Shown here piece by piece: positions 9,207 to 20,900 of a stretch of DNA of 64,000 nucleotides. The stretch's first letter is position 1, and each line of letters begins with the position of its first letter. Below the pieces are notes generated by a model. That model ran no database searches, was not told where the DNA came from, and saw only the letters and a program-made list of their open reading frames with translations. The DNA is taken from the NCBI RefSeq assembly GCF_028009165.1, contig NC_079244.1:4340001-4404000 (forward strand), given 5' to 3'. The position numbers and the translations under genes were made by a program. Source of the DNA: Akanthomyces muscarius (taxonomy: Eukaryota > Ascomycota > Sordariomycetes > Hypocreales > Cordycipitaceae).

Positions 9207-11678
9207 ATGCACCCGTCTGAAGAGCAAGTTGCCGACTTTCTGAGCTTTGCGCCGGAGGCTGGCAAAGGCAAAGCATTTGTCTTTCTAGAGGCAAGATACC
9301 CTGCAATGCGTTGCTCCTCAGCCGTCGCCGCGACGCTAACCTTGCGAGGTCGCAGAGCGCAAACACGGTAGAAGAGGCAGTGATTGCGTACTACGACAAT
9401 CCAAACAGAAACAGCGCTTCCGCGATGACCAGTGAAAAGAAGAGCGACAAACCCCCGCCAGCAGCGGCTAGCGCAAATGACAAAGATGTGCTGCCCTCGT
9501 ACGAGACGGGCGAAAAGGCGGCAATACACAACCATACCAATGCCGTGATACGGGCGGCGCAGGTCCGCGCTCAAGACGAGGTAGGCGAAAAACACTCCCC
9601 CATGGTCGAGAACAAAAGCTAATCCAGACTTGCGCAGCAAGAGATGCAGAGTATGCTACAGAATGTTCAATTTAGATTCAGGCTATACAACCCAGATCTT
9701 GAACCAGAGCACGAACTCGAAGGCTACTGCAACTGCCTCGTGCATCAGTATCAGCGCAAGAAGTGGGAACGACGCAAAGTGCAATCCATGTGGTCAAAGG
9801 CTGTCATGTATCCAGGTAAGAGCATACGTCGCGAGTCGAGCCCGCCTAAGCCCCCGTCTTTATCTGACGTGACGAAACAAAATTAGGTGAAAAGGCGTAC
9901 GACAATTGCTACACGACGCAAGTCAATGTCTTTACCAGCAACCCATATCGCTTCAACGTCATCTCTCCATACTACTCATACAATCGGAATTATGTGTCTA
10001 CCAGCTCGTGGTCGCCGCCCCGACCAAGAGCGGATCTCTACACGGAGTACGTCCGACAGACGATAGAGCTGAATGCGTTTCTGAATGCAAAAGCCGAGTC
10101 AGAGATTAACGCCAAGGAGCCCGAAGTGAGCATATGGGAAATCGACAATCTCGCCAAGGCAGCTAACGCCTTGAGCCTGGAGAAGAGTGCTGGGCGATCT
10201 GATACCCCGGAAGCGTCGTGGGCGAGTACTGAGAAAGGTGCGAAGGCCCAGCCGCAGCAGGAGCCGCTGGCTACGCCCTCGACCAACAAGAGCGACCGCC
10301 GCCAATCCTGGTTCAAAAAGATGATTACGAAAAAGACGCCTGAGGAAAAGGAAGCGCACCGACTGGAGAAACTGAGCGCTCGGTGCGGCACTCTGCGCAA
10401 CTCCATCCTGCAGGAGGAGCACGCGCGCTGGCCCACGCAGGATTGGCGACGGCTGGTGGCCGATTATCAGAACAAGGTCGGCATGACGCGCAAAATCGCC
10501 AAACTCCGCGAGAAATATCCGATCCAGTACCTTCACCTCCTCAGCGCGGGCTATTTTGAGCCCATCCCCGTGGCCTGGGCCGACCAGGCATCTAATCCGC
10601 TCAAGTTTAGGATCGAAGGGATGGAGGGATGGCGAGGCATCACGCCGACCTGGCGCGGATACGAAGACACCGCAGAGGAGCGCTTATACTGGGTGCTGAA
10701 CCACCGCGAGGGAACAGAAGGGGCGCGGCTGAAGCCTGACATGATTTCAGCGCTCAACATGGCGCGTCAGCGAATGATGTGCGCGGTCGAGCCGCCGCCG
10801 CAGTACTTTTCGGCGGCCGATACGTGCCATGTGCAGCACACCTCGTCAGGCTATTCAAAGCAGGTCATGGCGCCGCCTTTTAGGGCCTTTGATGCGCCAG
10901 AGACGGCCGCGGACGACACTATGATTTTGCTCGATGTGTCGGGGTCCATGGATTTTGACCCGATGCGGCCAAACTACAACGACTATCTCATCACGGGCTA
11001 CTCGCGATCCACGCAGCCCAAGAATAAAGGCAAGATTACAAACGCAATCCGTAGCTCTGCTCTTCGCTAACATGGCACTGTGTAGACGTCGCCAAGGCCA
11101 TCATCCGGCGCTTTGTCGACGCCATGATCAACCACAGCCACAGCGGGCGCGGCTACCAGCTGACCACGTTTGCCAATCACGCGTCGTACATGGGCGTGCT
11201 GAACCACCGCAACTTTGCGTCCGTGTGGCGCAACGTGCAGTTTGGCGGCGGCACGCGCGTCATGACGGGCTGGCAGCGCGTCAAGCGCCTGCACTTTGAG
11301 AAGCACCGCGCGTCGGCGACGCACCATCCCGTCTACGGCTGGCAGGCCGGCCCGCAGACGCCCATGCTGCGCCTGCTGCTGCTGCTCGACGGCGAGGCGA
11401 CGGACATGGACGAGTTCGAGCTGGACCTGCTCGGCAACTCGTGGGCGCACGTCACCATCTTCCTGATTGGCGTCGACGGCTGCCCGCACCACCACCGGCA
11501 CGCCAACGAGCTGCAGCGCATCAGCGAGGTCAACCACCACGTCTCGTTCGTGGACGCCGTGGGGAACATGCCGGAGAGGTTGGTGACGCATGAGCTCCTG
11601 AAGCGGCATCTGGGATATGAAGTATCCATGGCCGAGTTTGTGGAGCTGGAGCAGCCGCCCGCTTACACTGAGTTGTAG
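9207..11678 (+). CDS. UBA-like plus von Willebrand factor A domain protein, five exons
   Basis: Joining 9207..9290, 9356..9580, 9638..9815, 9887..11029 and 11086..11678 gives one 740-residue frame. Exon 1 (SEEQVADFLSFAPEAGKG) joined to exon 2 (SANTVEEAVIAYYDNP) forms a UBA-like ubiquitin-binding helix bundle at residues 4-44. The C-terminal half is a VWA domain with a metal-coordinating DVSGS (MIDAS) and a VAKAIIRRFVDAMINHSHSGRGY helix after it. Introns 2 and 3 are ordinary GT-AG. Introns 1 (65 nt) and 4 (56 nt) have GCAAGA donors with perfect CGCTAAC branch sites, so both are read as GC-AG introns. VWA proteins usually mediate metal-dependent protein contacts; fungal members with an N-terminal ubiquitin-binding segment have no role I can name. 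The middle is charged and probably flexible. Confidence 0.85.
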
Positions 11679-12487
11679 GCTAGATGAGTTTCCTATTCTA
11701 GAACAATGCAACAATTCCTTGTTTTACAGTTAAGTTAGTACATATGCCAACTGATGAACATTCTTCCATAACACGCACTAGCGCGTCTTGGTCAAATAGT
11801 CGCCGAATATGTTTGCATTATTCCCCAAACTACTGCACTTTCATTTCGACTACCATTCCTGCACACGTGATACAAAGATTCGGCAGAATTTCGTCTGCTT
11901 TCACAGTCTGTTTGACTGAGAAGTAGTTTGAAAGGTGGCCAGAAATTATCCAGTACGCGCTATGGACTGAGAATAGGCAATGCCAGAACTAAACTCCATT
12001 GGTTGTCCACGTCTTTTCCATGACGCTGGTCAGAGACCATGGCAGCTGATACGCTGCTTCTTTTTTTTCGTAGAATTTCTTAAATCCCTGTCGCACATCG
12101 TCAAACCTAGCCAAATTTTCAACAGTTGGTCCAGGCTTAGTTGTAAGCGTGTAAGCCGCGCGCATGCAACTGGAAGTTTTGTCACACGAACAGCATTTCG
12201 CTGCAAACTCCCCAAAAATGTATAATAACATGATATTGCTGATTTCAACTAGTCGACATTAGAGATTGCTTCATTACTGTGCCACAAAGCGACACGGGGA
12301 AGGTCGTCATGCCAGTGACGTAGCTTCACCAACACGGCCAAGAGGCCCCCGCAGCCAAGCTTTGGCGGGGTTGCGATGCTTCTCACAATTGTCAAACATC
12401 AAAGTTTACTCCCCCACCTGTTCATCCTGCAGCCAAGGGGGAATATCGTCGGTTGTTTCAAGAACGTGAGCTGCTTTTCTCAGCGCC
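11679..12487. other. Intergenic, palC promoter
   Basis: It holds the 3' flank of the VWA gene and the palC promoter. The last 150 bp contain three GCCAAG hexamers, described separately. No reading frame here is convincing. Confidence 0.5.
12337..12437 (+). promoter_or_regulatory. Cluster of three PacC-type GCCAAG sites
   Basis: GCCAAG occurs at 12337..12342, 12354..12359 and 12432..12437, all in the same orientation, 51-151 bp upstream of the palC start codon. The established PacC/Rim101 core is GCCARG. Occupancy is inference. Confidence 0.45.
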
Positions 12488-14004
12488 ATGCCGTACCCGT
12501 TTGTGCTCCCGACCACGTCGGCCTTTGCCTTTTCCAACGCCTTCACCTGCGGCTCGCACCCCTCGCTGCCCCTCAGCGCCAGCACCTACCGCGGCGTCGT
12601 GCGCGACACGCTCAAGAAGCACAAACGTCTCGGCGGGGCCAGCGCGCAAAGCTCCAACCTCGCCGTCGTCGTCTCTAGCATCGAAGCCTACCTGCCGTAC
12701 CTCCTCACCATTGACGCCGGCCTGACGGGCGGCGGCACGACCGTTGTTTCAGTCGCGCCCAAGAATGCGCTGCTCATCGAGTGGCGGCCCACGCTCTCGG
12801 GAGAGGTCGTGCCTGGCCGGGAGCGCACACGCATCAAGATTGTGAGCCTGGAACACGAAGTCTTCTTTGTACTATCGACGCTGGCGTTTGCGCACGTCTC
12901 GACGGCGCGCGCGTGTCTGCAGCCGCTACACTCGCGGACGGGCGACGTTCTCGACGCCCAGCAGCGCACGGCCGCCGTTACGACGGCCACAAAGCACCTC
13001 TTGGAGGTTGCGTCTATATATGACTACCTCGGACGGCGTAGTAGCGAATCGCCGCCGCCTTGTGTGGACGTGAGTCCATCGACGGCCAGCGCTCTGTCGT
13101 CGCTTGCACTGGCCGAGGCGACCCTCCTCGCCATCCTCAAGGACGATCCCTACCCCGCTGCCGTCGCGCAGGACCGCAACGTCAACGACAACGAGTGGAT
13201 GTACAAGGCGCCCGACATCCCCAAGGTGCGCGCGCATCTCTTTGCGCGCCTGGCCCTAGCCGCGTCCGAGCACGCCGCCAAAGCCCTCGCGCTGTGCCAG
13301 AGCGCCGCCGCTGCGCCGGGCGTTAATAGCAGAATCAGCCCTCATCTGACCAAGTACATGGAGGACCTGCGACGCACGAGCCGCGCCAAGGCCTGCCGTT
13401 TCTTTGGTATTGACGCAGAGCTCGGTGGTGAGACGGCGGACGGCATCGGCTGGGCGCGTGCAGGCCTGCAGGAACTTGGAATTGATATCTCTGAAAAGAA
13501 CAAGAAGAGCAGCAGTGGTTTAGGACTTGGCAGGTTGAAAAAGGAGTTCAAGGAACGGAGAGAGGATCGCAGGGTCGACGGCGATGGCTCCGCCTGGGGC
13601 TCCGACGCAGGCAAGCTCGAGGAGACTCGAATATTGGAGCTGCTAGACGCCAAATGGAGCAATTTGAACGACACGGTACGAAAAACATGAAATCTAGTTT
13701 GTCTATACACGCAATGCGCTAATTACTATTTATGCAGATGAACACAAAGGCGGTTCCGTCTCCCGCGACGTTGCTGCCAAAAATGCCCTCTGGGCGCGAC
13801 ATTCACACGATAAAGCCCTATTCGCCCCCGACGCTGGGACAAGATGTGATGGATGCCATGAGAGCAACGCCGGCGCGGGAAGATGATTTGGATGGGGATT
13901 TGAGCTCCGACGCGGATGACGCAGGACCGTCGAACCCGCCAGGTGCTTATCCTGGAGGAGCTGAGTACTCTGGGGGTCGGCCGACGGTAAACACATACTA
14001 CTAA
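12488..14004 (+). CDS. palC: pH-response regulator PalC (BRO1-domain protein)
   Basis: Two exons, 12488..13675 and 13738..14004, encode 484 residues. PalC is an ESCRT-III-binding BRO1-domain component of the ambient-pH signalling machinery at the plasma membrane, upstream of proteolytic activation of the transcription factor PacC. The N terminus [19 protein letters not shown] and the following region ([24 protein letters not shown]) match the PalC signature; the BRO1-like helical domain covers about residues 1-330. The 62-nt phase-0 intron has a GTACGA donor, a CGCTAAT branch site and a TGCAG acceptor. Exon 2 carries the conserved tail with [15 protein letters not shown]. Its promoter contains three GCCAAG sites, raising the possibility of feedback control by PacC. 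Confidence 0.93.
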
Positions 14005-15478
14005 TGCTGCTGACGCAGCTCAATTTCAATGGGAAGATGGAAGGATAGTGAGGCTGTTTTTACATGTCGATATTTTTCTTTAAAAAAAAAAGAAGAAGAA
14101 AAGCAGCAAATGTTTTCCAAAAGGGGGATTAAGCATTAGTTTCCAGCCATTACCTTGAGCACCACGCCTCACGGGACATGAGAAAGCCTTGCGTCCACGG
14201 GCGGCCGGGAAGAAGCAATTGGTTTCAATCTTGTCCAACCGGTCCCGCTCTCCCTGCACGAAAATGCTGGGGTGGCGGAATTTATCGATGGGAATATATA
14301 GATGCTTAAATGTGCGTACAACATCGACGGGGGGGTTGCACAAGGCCCTTCTGGGATGCGTAATACCGACCAAAGTATCCAGCAAATTTCTTGCAATAAA
14401 CCATGCCGCCCAATGTGCAGGACAGTGATGTGGATATACAAGCATGTTCTTGACACATGCGCGTCTTTGCGGGGGATACCTATCAGTAATACTTAAGAGC
14501 TGGTTTTTTTTCTTTTCCCCAAGGCGGGCTGGGGCCACGCTACATAACGATTTAATCAGCTCGGTTGTTTTAGTGGGAGTAGCCTTATCAAATCCGCTTA
14601 GAAACCACCAACGGGATGAAGCTTTCAAACAAAATGCGACGAAAGCATATCGTGAGGTTCATCGCCAACTGATACACAGTGAATGCTGGAGAGGCAGTTA
14701 CTGGGGTTTCTCTGAGCCTTCTGGTCCTATTATTCACTTTTCAACCTGGTTGCAATGGGGAAACTCCATTACAAGTTATTCTCCTGTCAAGATGTTGTAA
14801 TGATGTGCAGTACTGTTTGCGCTTGGCTGATGGGAGCAGCTGAAAACACGCTAGCGGTCTAGCAGTACTTGCGCTATTTTAATCGGTTCCCGGCAACGCT
14901 GCTAGCTCATTGTACCATTAGCTTACTGAAGAATTCAGAGCGCCCTTGTAGATATGTACTGGTACATATCCTCAAATTCCCAGATACTTGTTAAAGTAGC
15001 GGATACGCGAGCAGACCAGACAACCAGGGCGCTCCATTATTCGGACCAAATACAGACCACGCTACCTTCGTCGCCTTGGGAGACCAAGTGCTACTGCGAG
15101 ACGTCTGGGTGTGAATCTTTCTTGCGTGGGCATCATGTGTCCTCGTTTACTAGCCCAGGGTGTGAAGGATTCTGGCTGCAGGCCGCATCGAACCTTGACA
15201 GCTCACGCCGCAGCTGGCCGCATCAAAGACTGCCAGCTCACGCCGCAGCTGGTCGCATCGAGAAAAGAGAAAACGTGACGTATGCAACCATATTTATTAG
15301 TCAGAGAGGGAAGCTGGTTTTGAAAAGAGGAGGAGAAGAACAAGACCCAGTACAGTGAATGAGGTGTGGCCCTTTCCTTCTTTCCTCTCTCATACATGAT
15401 TTTATAAATCTCTCATTTTTTTCGTAATCTGCTGAATCCTCAAAGAGTGTCGTACAGCCCTTCGCGCAATCTCAAATA
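14005..15478. other. Intergenic with minisatellite, promoter of second dynamin gene
   Basis: The palC 3' flank has a purine-rich run (about 14081-14107). Reading frames of 60-180 codons here have no recognisable content. A 35-bp tandem repeat lies at 15181-15262, about 220 bp before the next start codon. Nothing else was seen. Confidence 0.5.
15181..15262 (+). repeat. 35-bp minisatellite, about 2.3 copies
   Basis: Units 15181..15215 and 15216..15250 both begin GGCCGCATC and end with GCTCACGCCGCAGCT. They differ at only a few bases in the middle. A partial third unit (GGTCGCATCGAG) follows to 15262. Confidence 0.85.
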
Positions 15479-17644
15479 ATGGGGAAAGCAGTACCTACAG
15501 TTGGGCTTCAGCAGGATACGCTGCTAACGTCGCCCGGTCGTCTACGGAAAGTTGACCTGCTTCGGGATAAAAACATTGGCAAATACTTGCCCCTCCCTCA
15601 ACTTGTTGCAGTGGGCGACCAGAGCTCTGGCAAATCTTCCCTTCTCGAGAGTTTGACAGGCATACCCTTCCCTCGAGGCCAGGAATTATGCACTCGCTAC
15701 GCCACGCAAATCACCCATCGCCGTGAGAGTGACGCTTTCATCAACATCAGCATTATTCCAGCTTCGAGTGCCTCTAAGGACGAAACAGTTCTCCTTCAAG
15801 CTTACCAAAAATCAGTCAAGACGACTTTTGAATTACAGAAGCAGCTTCCCAGCATACTTGCGGAGGTAAATGAGGTCATGGGCATACGTACCATCCAGAA
15901 TCCCACGGGCACCAGGACTTTCAGTGAAAACGTCCTGAAGATAGAAAAATGCGGCCCAAGTGAAGACTATTTGACCGTTATTGATGTTCCTGGAATTTTC
16001 CGAGCGACTGAGAAAGACATCACAACTTCGATGGATAAATCATTGGTCCTCAGCATGGTGCAGAACTACATTCGCGACGACCAAACGATTATACTTGCCG
16101 TTCTTCCTTCCAATGTCGATATTGGGACGCAGGAGATATTGGACATGGCGGAATTGTATGACCCCAGTGGCCAGCGGACTCTTGGCGTTCTTACCAAGCC
16201 TGATTTGGTCCGGGAAAGAAGCGCCCAGAGCGGCGTGTGCAACTTAATTAATGGCAAGAAGAAACCTTTGAACCTGGGGTATCATCTTGTCCGCAGTCGA
16301 GGAGGCGATGACGACGGAAACGCCTTCAGTGACGTGGAAAGAGACATCATGTTCAGAGAGGAGCCATGGTGTCATTTGCCTCCTGATCGACTCGGCGTGG
16401 TTGCGCTTCGTCAACGTCTCCAGCACCTACTCGGGGAGCTTATAGACAGAGCCTTTCCAAAGCTTCGTGCCGAGACCAGAGAGATGCTCACCCAGGCGCG
16501 TAAGGACTTAGGCAAGTTGGGTCAGTCCAGAAAGACAGAGCGGGAACAGCAACAGTATCTTTCATCGATTGCGAGCGGCTTTCAGGATATTGTTCGTCCG
16601 GCACTGAATGCAGACTACTCATCTTCTGAGGTATTCGACAATGATAATTTCCGACTTATCACTACTGTTCTGAATATGACCGACGAGTTCAAGACGAATT
16701 TCACCGCGACTGCCCATACTTACCAGTTTCTGGAGCGCAGTCAAAACAGCAACGAAGACTCTGATTTTGATGACGATAGTCAGCCTTTTTCAATGTCTGA
16801 TTTTGGTGAAGATGGTGTTTTATTTGACCGGTATCCTGATCTGGATTCAGTGATTAATCGAGAATGCAATGATTGTCCGCCTTTGAAAGGAATCATGGAC
16901 TGGATTAAAAAGGTTCATCGCCGTTCCCGGGGCAGCGAACTCACGTCCTACAATGCGTCTCTATTTGCGAGCGCTCTAAGACAGCAGACGTCGAAGTGGC
17001 AGATTCTGACAGAGTTTTTTGTCAGCAAAATTGTTTACAAGATCCATGAATTCATCGTCATTGCATTGGGAGTTGTATGCTCAGATACAAAAGTCCGCGA
17101 AGAGCTTTTATCTCAAATGTTGGATGCTATTCTTGAACGATATGGTGCCGCTATGGACCAAGCTCGTCTGTTGGTAGAAGTGGAGAGAGATGGACAGCCG
17201 TACACTCTCAATAACGCCTTCAAAGAGGCGCTTTCCAGCTTACAGAGTGCTCGAACGGAACAAGACTTGAGCTCCAAGCTCAAGTCAGTTGAGTTCAATG
17301 ATAATCGCCAAGGCCATGCCATCTCTCTCGGCGATATCCAGGCCACACTCCGCGACAAAAATCGCGGCAAATACATTGCGGAAGAGGTCCACGATTTAAT
17401 CAAGTCCTACTACGAAGTTGCTCGCGACCGTTTCATTGACAATATTTACCTTCAAGTTATTGCTCATAGCCTAGTTTCTGGCTCGAATAGCCCTCTTCGA
17501 CTGTTTTGCGAGAAATGGGTGTTGAATTTGGAGACTGAGAAATTAGACGCTATTGCTGGAGAGTCATTTCACACACGCGAGCAGCGCGAAAGACTGATCC
17601 GGACAATCAAGGATCTGGAGCAAGCGGCTGATATTCTCAGATGA
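15479..17644 (+). CDS. Dynamin-superfamily GTPase (second, short-tailed)
   Basis: A single-exon, 721-residue GTPase with a complete G domain: GDQSSGKSS (G1, about residue 46), CTRYAT (G2), VIDVPG (G3) and GVLTKPD (G4). The middle/stalk region follows, with an acidic insert (SNEDSDFDDDSQPF) around residue 425. A C-terminal effector region contains SYYEVARDRFIDNI and ends with a predicted coiled coil (REQRERLIRTIKDLEQAADILR). It has no PH domain and no proline-rich tail, so it belongs with the fungal Mx/dynamin-like proteins rather than the vesicle-scission dynamins. It shares the fold with the gene at 1140-3824 but is shorter and only moderately alike, so the two are not a recent tandem copy. 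It is followed on the same strand by an ABC transporter 333 bp downstream. Role unknown. Confidence 0.93.
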   Translation: MGKAVPTVGLQQDTLLTSPGRLRKVDLLRDKNIGKYLPLPQLVAVGDQSSGKSSLLESLTGIPFPRGQELCTRYATQITHRRESDAFINISIIPASSASKDETVLLQAYQKSVKTTFELQKQLPSILAEVNEVMGIRTIQNPTGTRTFSENVLKIEKCGPSEDYLTVIDVPGIFRATEKDITTSMDKSLVLSMVQNYIRDDQTIILAVLPSNVDIGTQEILDMAELYDPSGQRTLGVLTKPDLVRERSAQSGVCNLINGKKKPLNLGYHLVRSRGGDDDGNAFSDVERDIMFREEPWCHLPPDRLGVVALRQRLQHLLGELIDRAFPKLRAETREMLTQARKDLGKLGQSRKTEREQQQYLSSIASGFQDIVRPALNADYSSSEVFDNDNFRLITTVLNMTDEFKTNFTATAHTYQFLERSQNSNEDSDFDDDSQPFSMSDFGEDGVLFDRYPDLDSVINRECNDCPPLKGIMDWIKKVHRRSRGSELTSYNASLFASALRQQTSKWQILTEFFVSKIVYKIHEFIVIALGVVCSDTKVREELLSQMLDAILERYGAAMDQARLLVEVERDGQPYTLNNAFKEALSSLQSARTEQDLSSKLKSVEFNDNRQGHAISLGDIQATLRDKNRGKYIAEEVHDLIKSYYEVARDRFIDNIYLQVIAHSLVSGSNSPLRLFCEKWVLNLETEKLDAIAGESFHTREQRERLIRTIKDLEQAADILR

Positions 17645-17977
17645 CGGATTGTGAGCTTTACGTATCAAGACATTTTATCCTATATTGCGTGATGTGCGTC
17701 GTTGCTAGGTAGACGAATTCAAGAACTCCCTATTTCCCAGTTTTCCACAGGGAGAACACCAGTTGGCCCCTCGCTTCCCAAGCTACCCCGCATCCGCCAA
17801 GATCGCGTGGACGGAGAACTAGTCGCCCAACGCCAGCAGTTTCCTCCGTCGCCGAAAGCCAGATCTCTCAGCAGAACTACCTCAGGGTTGGGTGCTCCGT
17901 ATTTCCCTTTTCTTCTTCGATTCTTGGCCACATACTTCAGAGCAGCTATCTTCCGTGCCTTGTTGTGAAATGCGACA
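17645..17977. other. Intergenic, ABC transporter promoter
   Basis: The 333 bp lie between the dynamin stop and the transporter start. A reading frame crosses most of it (about 17702-17968) but starts without ATG and has no family resemblance, so it is regarded as leader or chance. Confidence 0.45.
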
Positions 17978-20900
17978 ATGGCCAATTCTAGTGCCGACCA
18001 GGTGCTGTGGCCGCCTTCGCGCGCCATGTTCGACTTGACCCTGCAATTCGAAGAGAGTGTCCTGGGTCTCGCCCCTTCCTCGATAGTCATTGCCTCTGCC
18101 CCGATCTTGATCATACATTACCGCAAAAATCCTGCCCGTGTTCAGGGCAGCAGCAGCCTTCTTTGGGCTAAGCTGGTGAGCTTCAAATGGCCAGCCGCTC
18201 GCCGTCCATCGCTAACATCTGTATCTAGTTTGCGGCGGCGGGTCTTGTGGCCATCGAGATTGCGACCGTTGCTCTGCGAACAGCTTCTTCCGATTTCCGC
18301 ACCATTACGACCTTGCCATCTGTCGCCGTTGACCTAGTCGCAGCCATCACAGTCGGGCTCATCATTTGCATGGAGCATCGACATGCCATGAGGGGCTCGG
18401 CTTTCATCGCCATCTATCTTCTTGTTGCCATTGTTTTTGACATTGTCAAATCGAGGTCTTTCTTCAGCCGGCCAGGCCTAAACCCTTTCGGTGCACTGGC
18501 GGCTTCATCAGCTGTAGTTCGGGCGAGCCTCTTGGTGCTCCAAGAGATACCCAAAACCCGGCTCTTCGTAGATGCCAATCTACGACAGTAATTTGGCGGA
18601 GAAGCTACCAGTGGATACTGGAGCCGATCTCTCTTCTTGTTCTTGAACCCATTGTTTATTTCTGGCTTCCGGAATGTGCTGAAACTTCAACATCTCAAAG
18701 GCATAGGTCCAGAGTTCGCTTCCAGGCTGCTGTACCCGGATTTGAAACAGAAATGGCAAACAAAGGAGATTCCATCGAAGCGGAACCTTCTTACTACTTG
18801 CTTTCGGGCATGGAAGGTTCTCTTCATCGCCATCTTGGTGCCGCGCCTATGCCACTCAGTCTTTTCATTCGCGCAGCCCTTTCTCCTCTATCGGCTCATT
18901 CAAGTCGTCACTGAGGAGAGGGCTACCACATCTACGCAAGAAAAAGTCGTGCTTGCGCTCGCTACTTTGATCACATTTGTGGGAAAGACCGTGGCCAAGA
19001 CGACAACCTCCCACATGAAGAACCGTCTCGTCACCCATGTTCGAGGAGGACTTATAACCATGATGCTTGACAAAGGTCTCAGTTTGCCGCAGCAGGAAGC
19101 GAGCAAATCCAGCGTCTTGACACTCATGAGTACAGACATGGAAGGAATCGCGGCAGGCTTGCCAGACCTTCATGAACTTTTCTTTACTCCATTTGAGCTG
19201 GGCCTAGGCATTTACTTTCTCTCACGCTTTGTAGGAAAGTCATGCTTTGTCGTTATAGCCCCACTGGCTGCTTCTACAATTGCTACGTATTTCTTTGGAA
19301 AGTGGATGCGGTCGAGGCTCATGACCTGGAATGAATACATTGAGCACAGAGTTGCCCAAACCTCAAAGATACTTGGCCAACTTACAGCCATAAAGATGTT
19401 TGGCCTGGGAAAGACTATCGAAAGCTACCTCCAAGGTCTCCGGGAGGTTGAGATTCGCGCATCCAAGAGGTATCGGAACCTGCAGTCTGCGGCGAATATC
19501 CCACCCATTTTCGCGGATTTGGTAACGCCAGTCGTTGTCGTAGCTGCTGCATTGTTCTGGAGAACTTTTGATGGCGGGATTTCGGCTGCGACCGTATTCC
19601 CTAGTTTGATTATCATTGTTCTAGTCAAAGGTCCGCTTGCGTTACTCCTCGTTGGATATCCAGGTTGGACTGGCATGCTTGGCTGTTTCCAAAGAGTTCA
19701 GAAGTTCTTACTTCTAGAGGATAGAAAAGACCCTCGGACAATAACGAGACGCCCCGATACTACTACGGCAGAAGAAACAGCTGTTATCCACGCCGACGAT
19801 GTTGTGGCCCGGCTTAGCGGCGCAAACCTCGCCCCATTGTGTACCCAAGTTCCTGTTTTGCAAGACGTCAACTTCTCCATCACAGCGGGCTCATTTAACT
19901 GCGTTCTCGGTCCAAGCGGATCCGGAAAATCGCTACTTCTACAGAGTATTCTGGGTGAGGTTGAGCTGATGGATGGCTCCATCTGCCTTGACGACGAATA
20001 TGCTGGCTATTGTGGGCAGATGGTTTGGCTACGCAACGCTTCAATCAAGAGTAATATTGTCGGACCAGGCGCCTATGACGAAAGACTTTTTAAAAAGGTC
20101 ATTAGATGCTGCTTGTTGGAAGACGACATCAGGCAATTACCTGGTGGCGTTGATTACGTGGTTGGCACTGGTGGCGTTAAGCTGAGCGGTGGCCAGCGTC
20201 AGCGTGTTGTAAGTAAATTTTCTCATCAGGTTTTAATAAAACCTGGGTATTTGAGACTCACTCCAATGCCTGGATACTAACTTTTAACGAAGGCGCTCGC
20301 TAGGACGCTGTTTGCACGCATGTCACTCGTGCTATTGGACAATGTTTTTAGCTCCCTCGATCGTCGCACGGCCGTCTCTATTTTGTTCCGCCTTTGCGGC
20401 GAAGATGGGTTCTTCCGGGAAGAAGGGACCACAGTTGTTCTCACCAGCTACTTGCGTAAGTTTTGCATGTCAAAGTCTTCCTATTGTTTGATGCTGACGC
20501 ATATGAAACAGCCGAGGTCATCGACATTGCTGACCAACTGCTCGTTCTTGATGGCAATGGCCATCTCACAGTTGACCAAAGTCCCAGCAGGGACGCCGCA
20601 CGGGCCAAATATGCTCAAAGCATGATTTCCCAAGAAAATCTTCGATCAGAAGACGAGGAAGCGACAGAGCAAGCCGCCATTCGCCGATCGGAAGAACTTA
20701 GGCAACGACCTCCCACTGAGCCGACCGTGAACCCTATCAATAGCAGACGGCGAAGTCTCCGGCTTTACAGACTCTTCTTCGGCACTATTGGGTACTTGAG
20801 AACAGTACTCTGGTGCTTTTCTATGCTTGTGGTGTCAGCTGGAGAGTGCGCCCCAGAAGTGTATATGCGGATATGGATCGACGTGGATCCCAACAACAAC

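Noticed and set aside
11051..11085. A GT-AG alternative for intron 4 of the VWA gene
   Set aside because: Only 35 nt long, below the usual fungal minimum; the GC-AG version is 56 nt and gives a better VWA helix.
17702..17968. 88-codon plus-strand frame between the dynamin and transporter genes
   Set aside because: No ATG start, no family resemblance, and it fits in the transporter leader.
18568..18611. A 44-nt intron that would remove the TAA in the transporter
   Set aside because: It is shorter than every other intron here, and using it shifts the frame out of the conserved TMD1 sequence.
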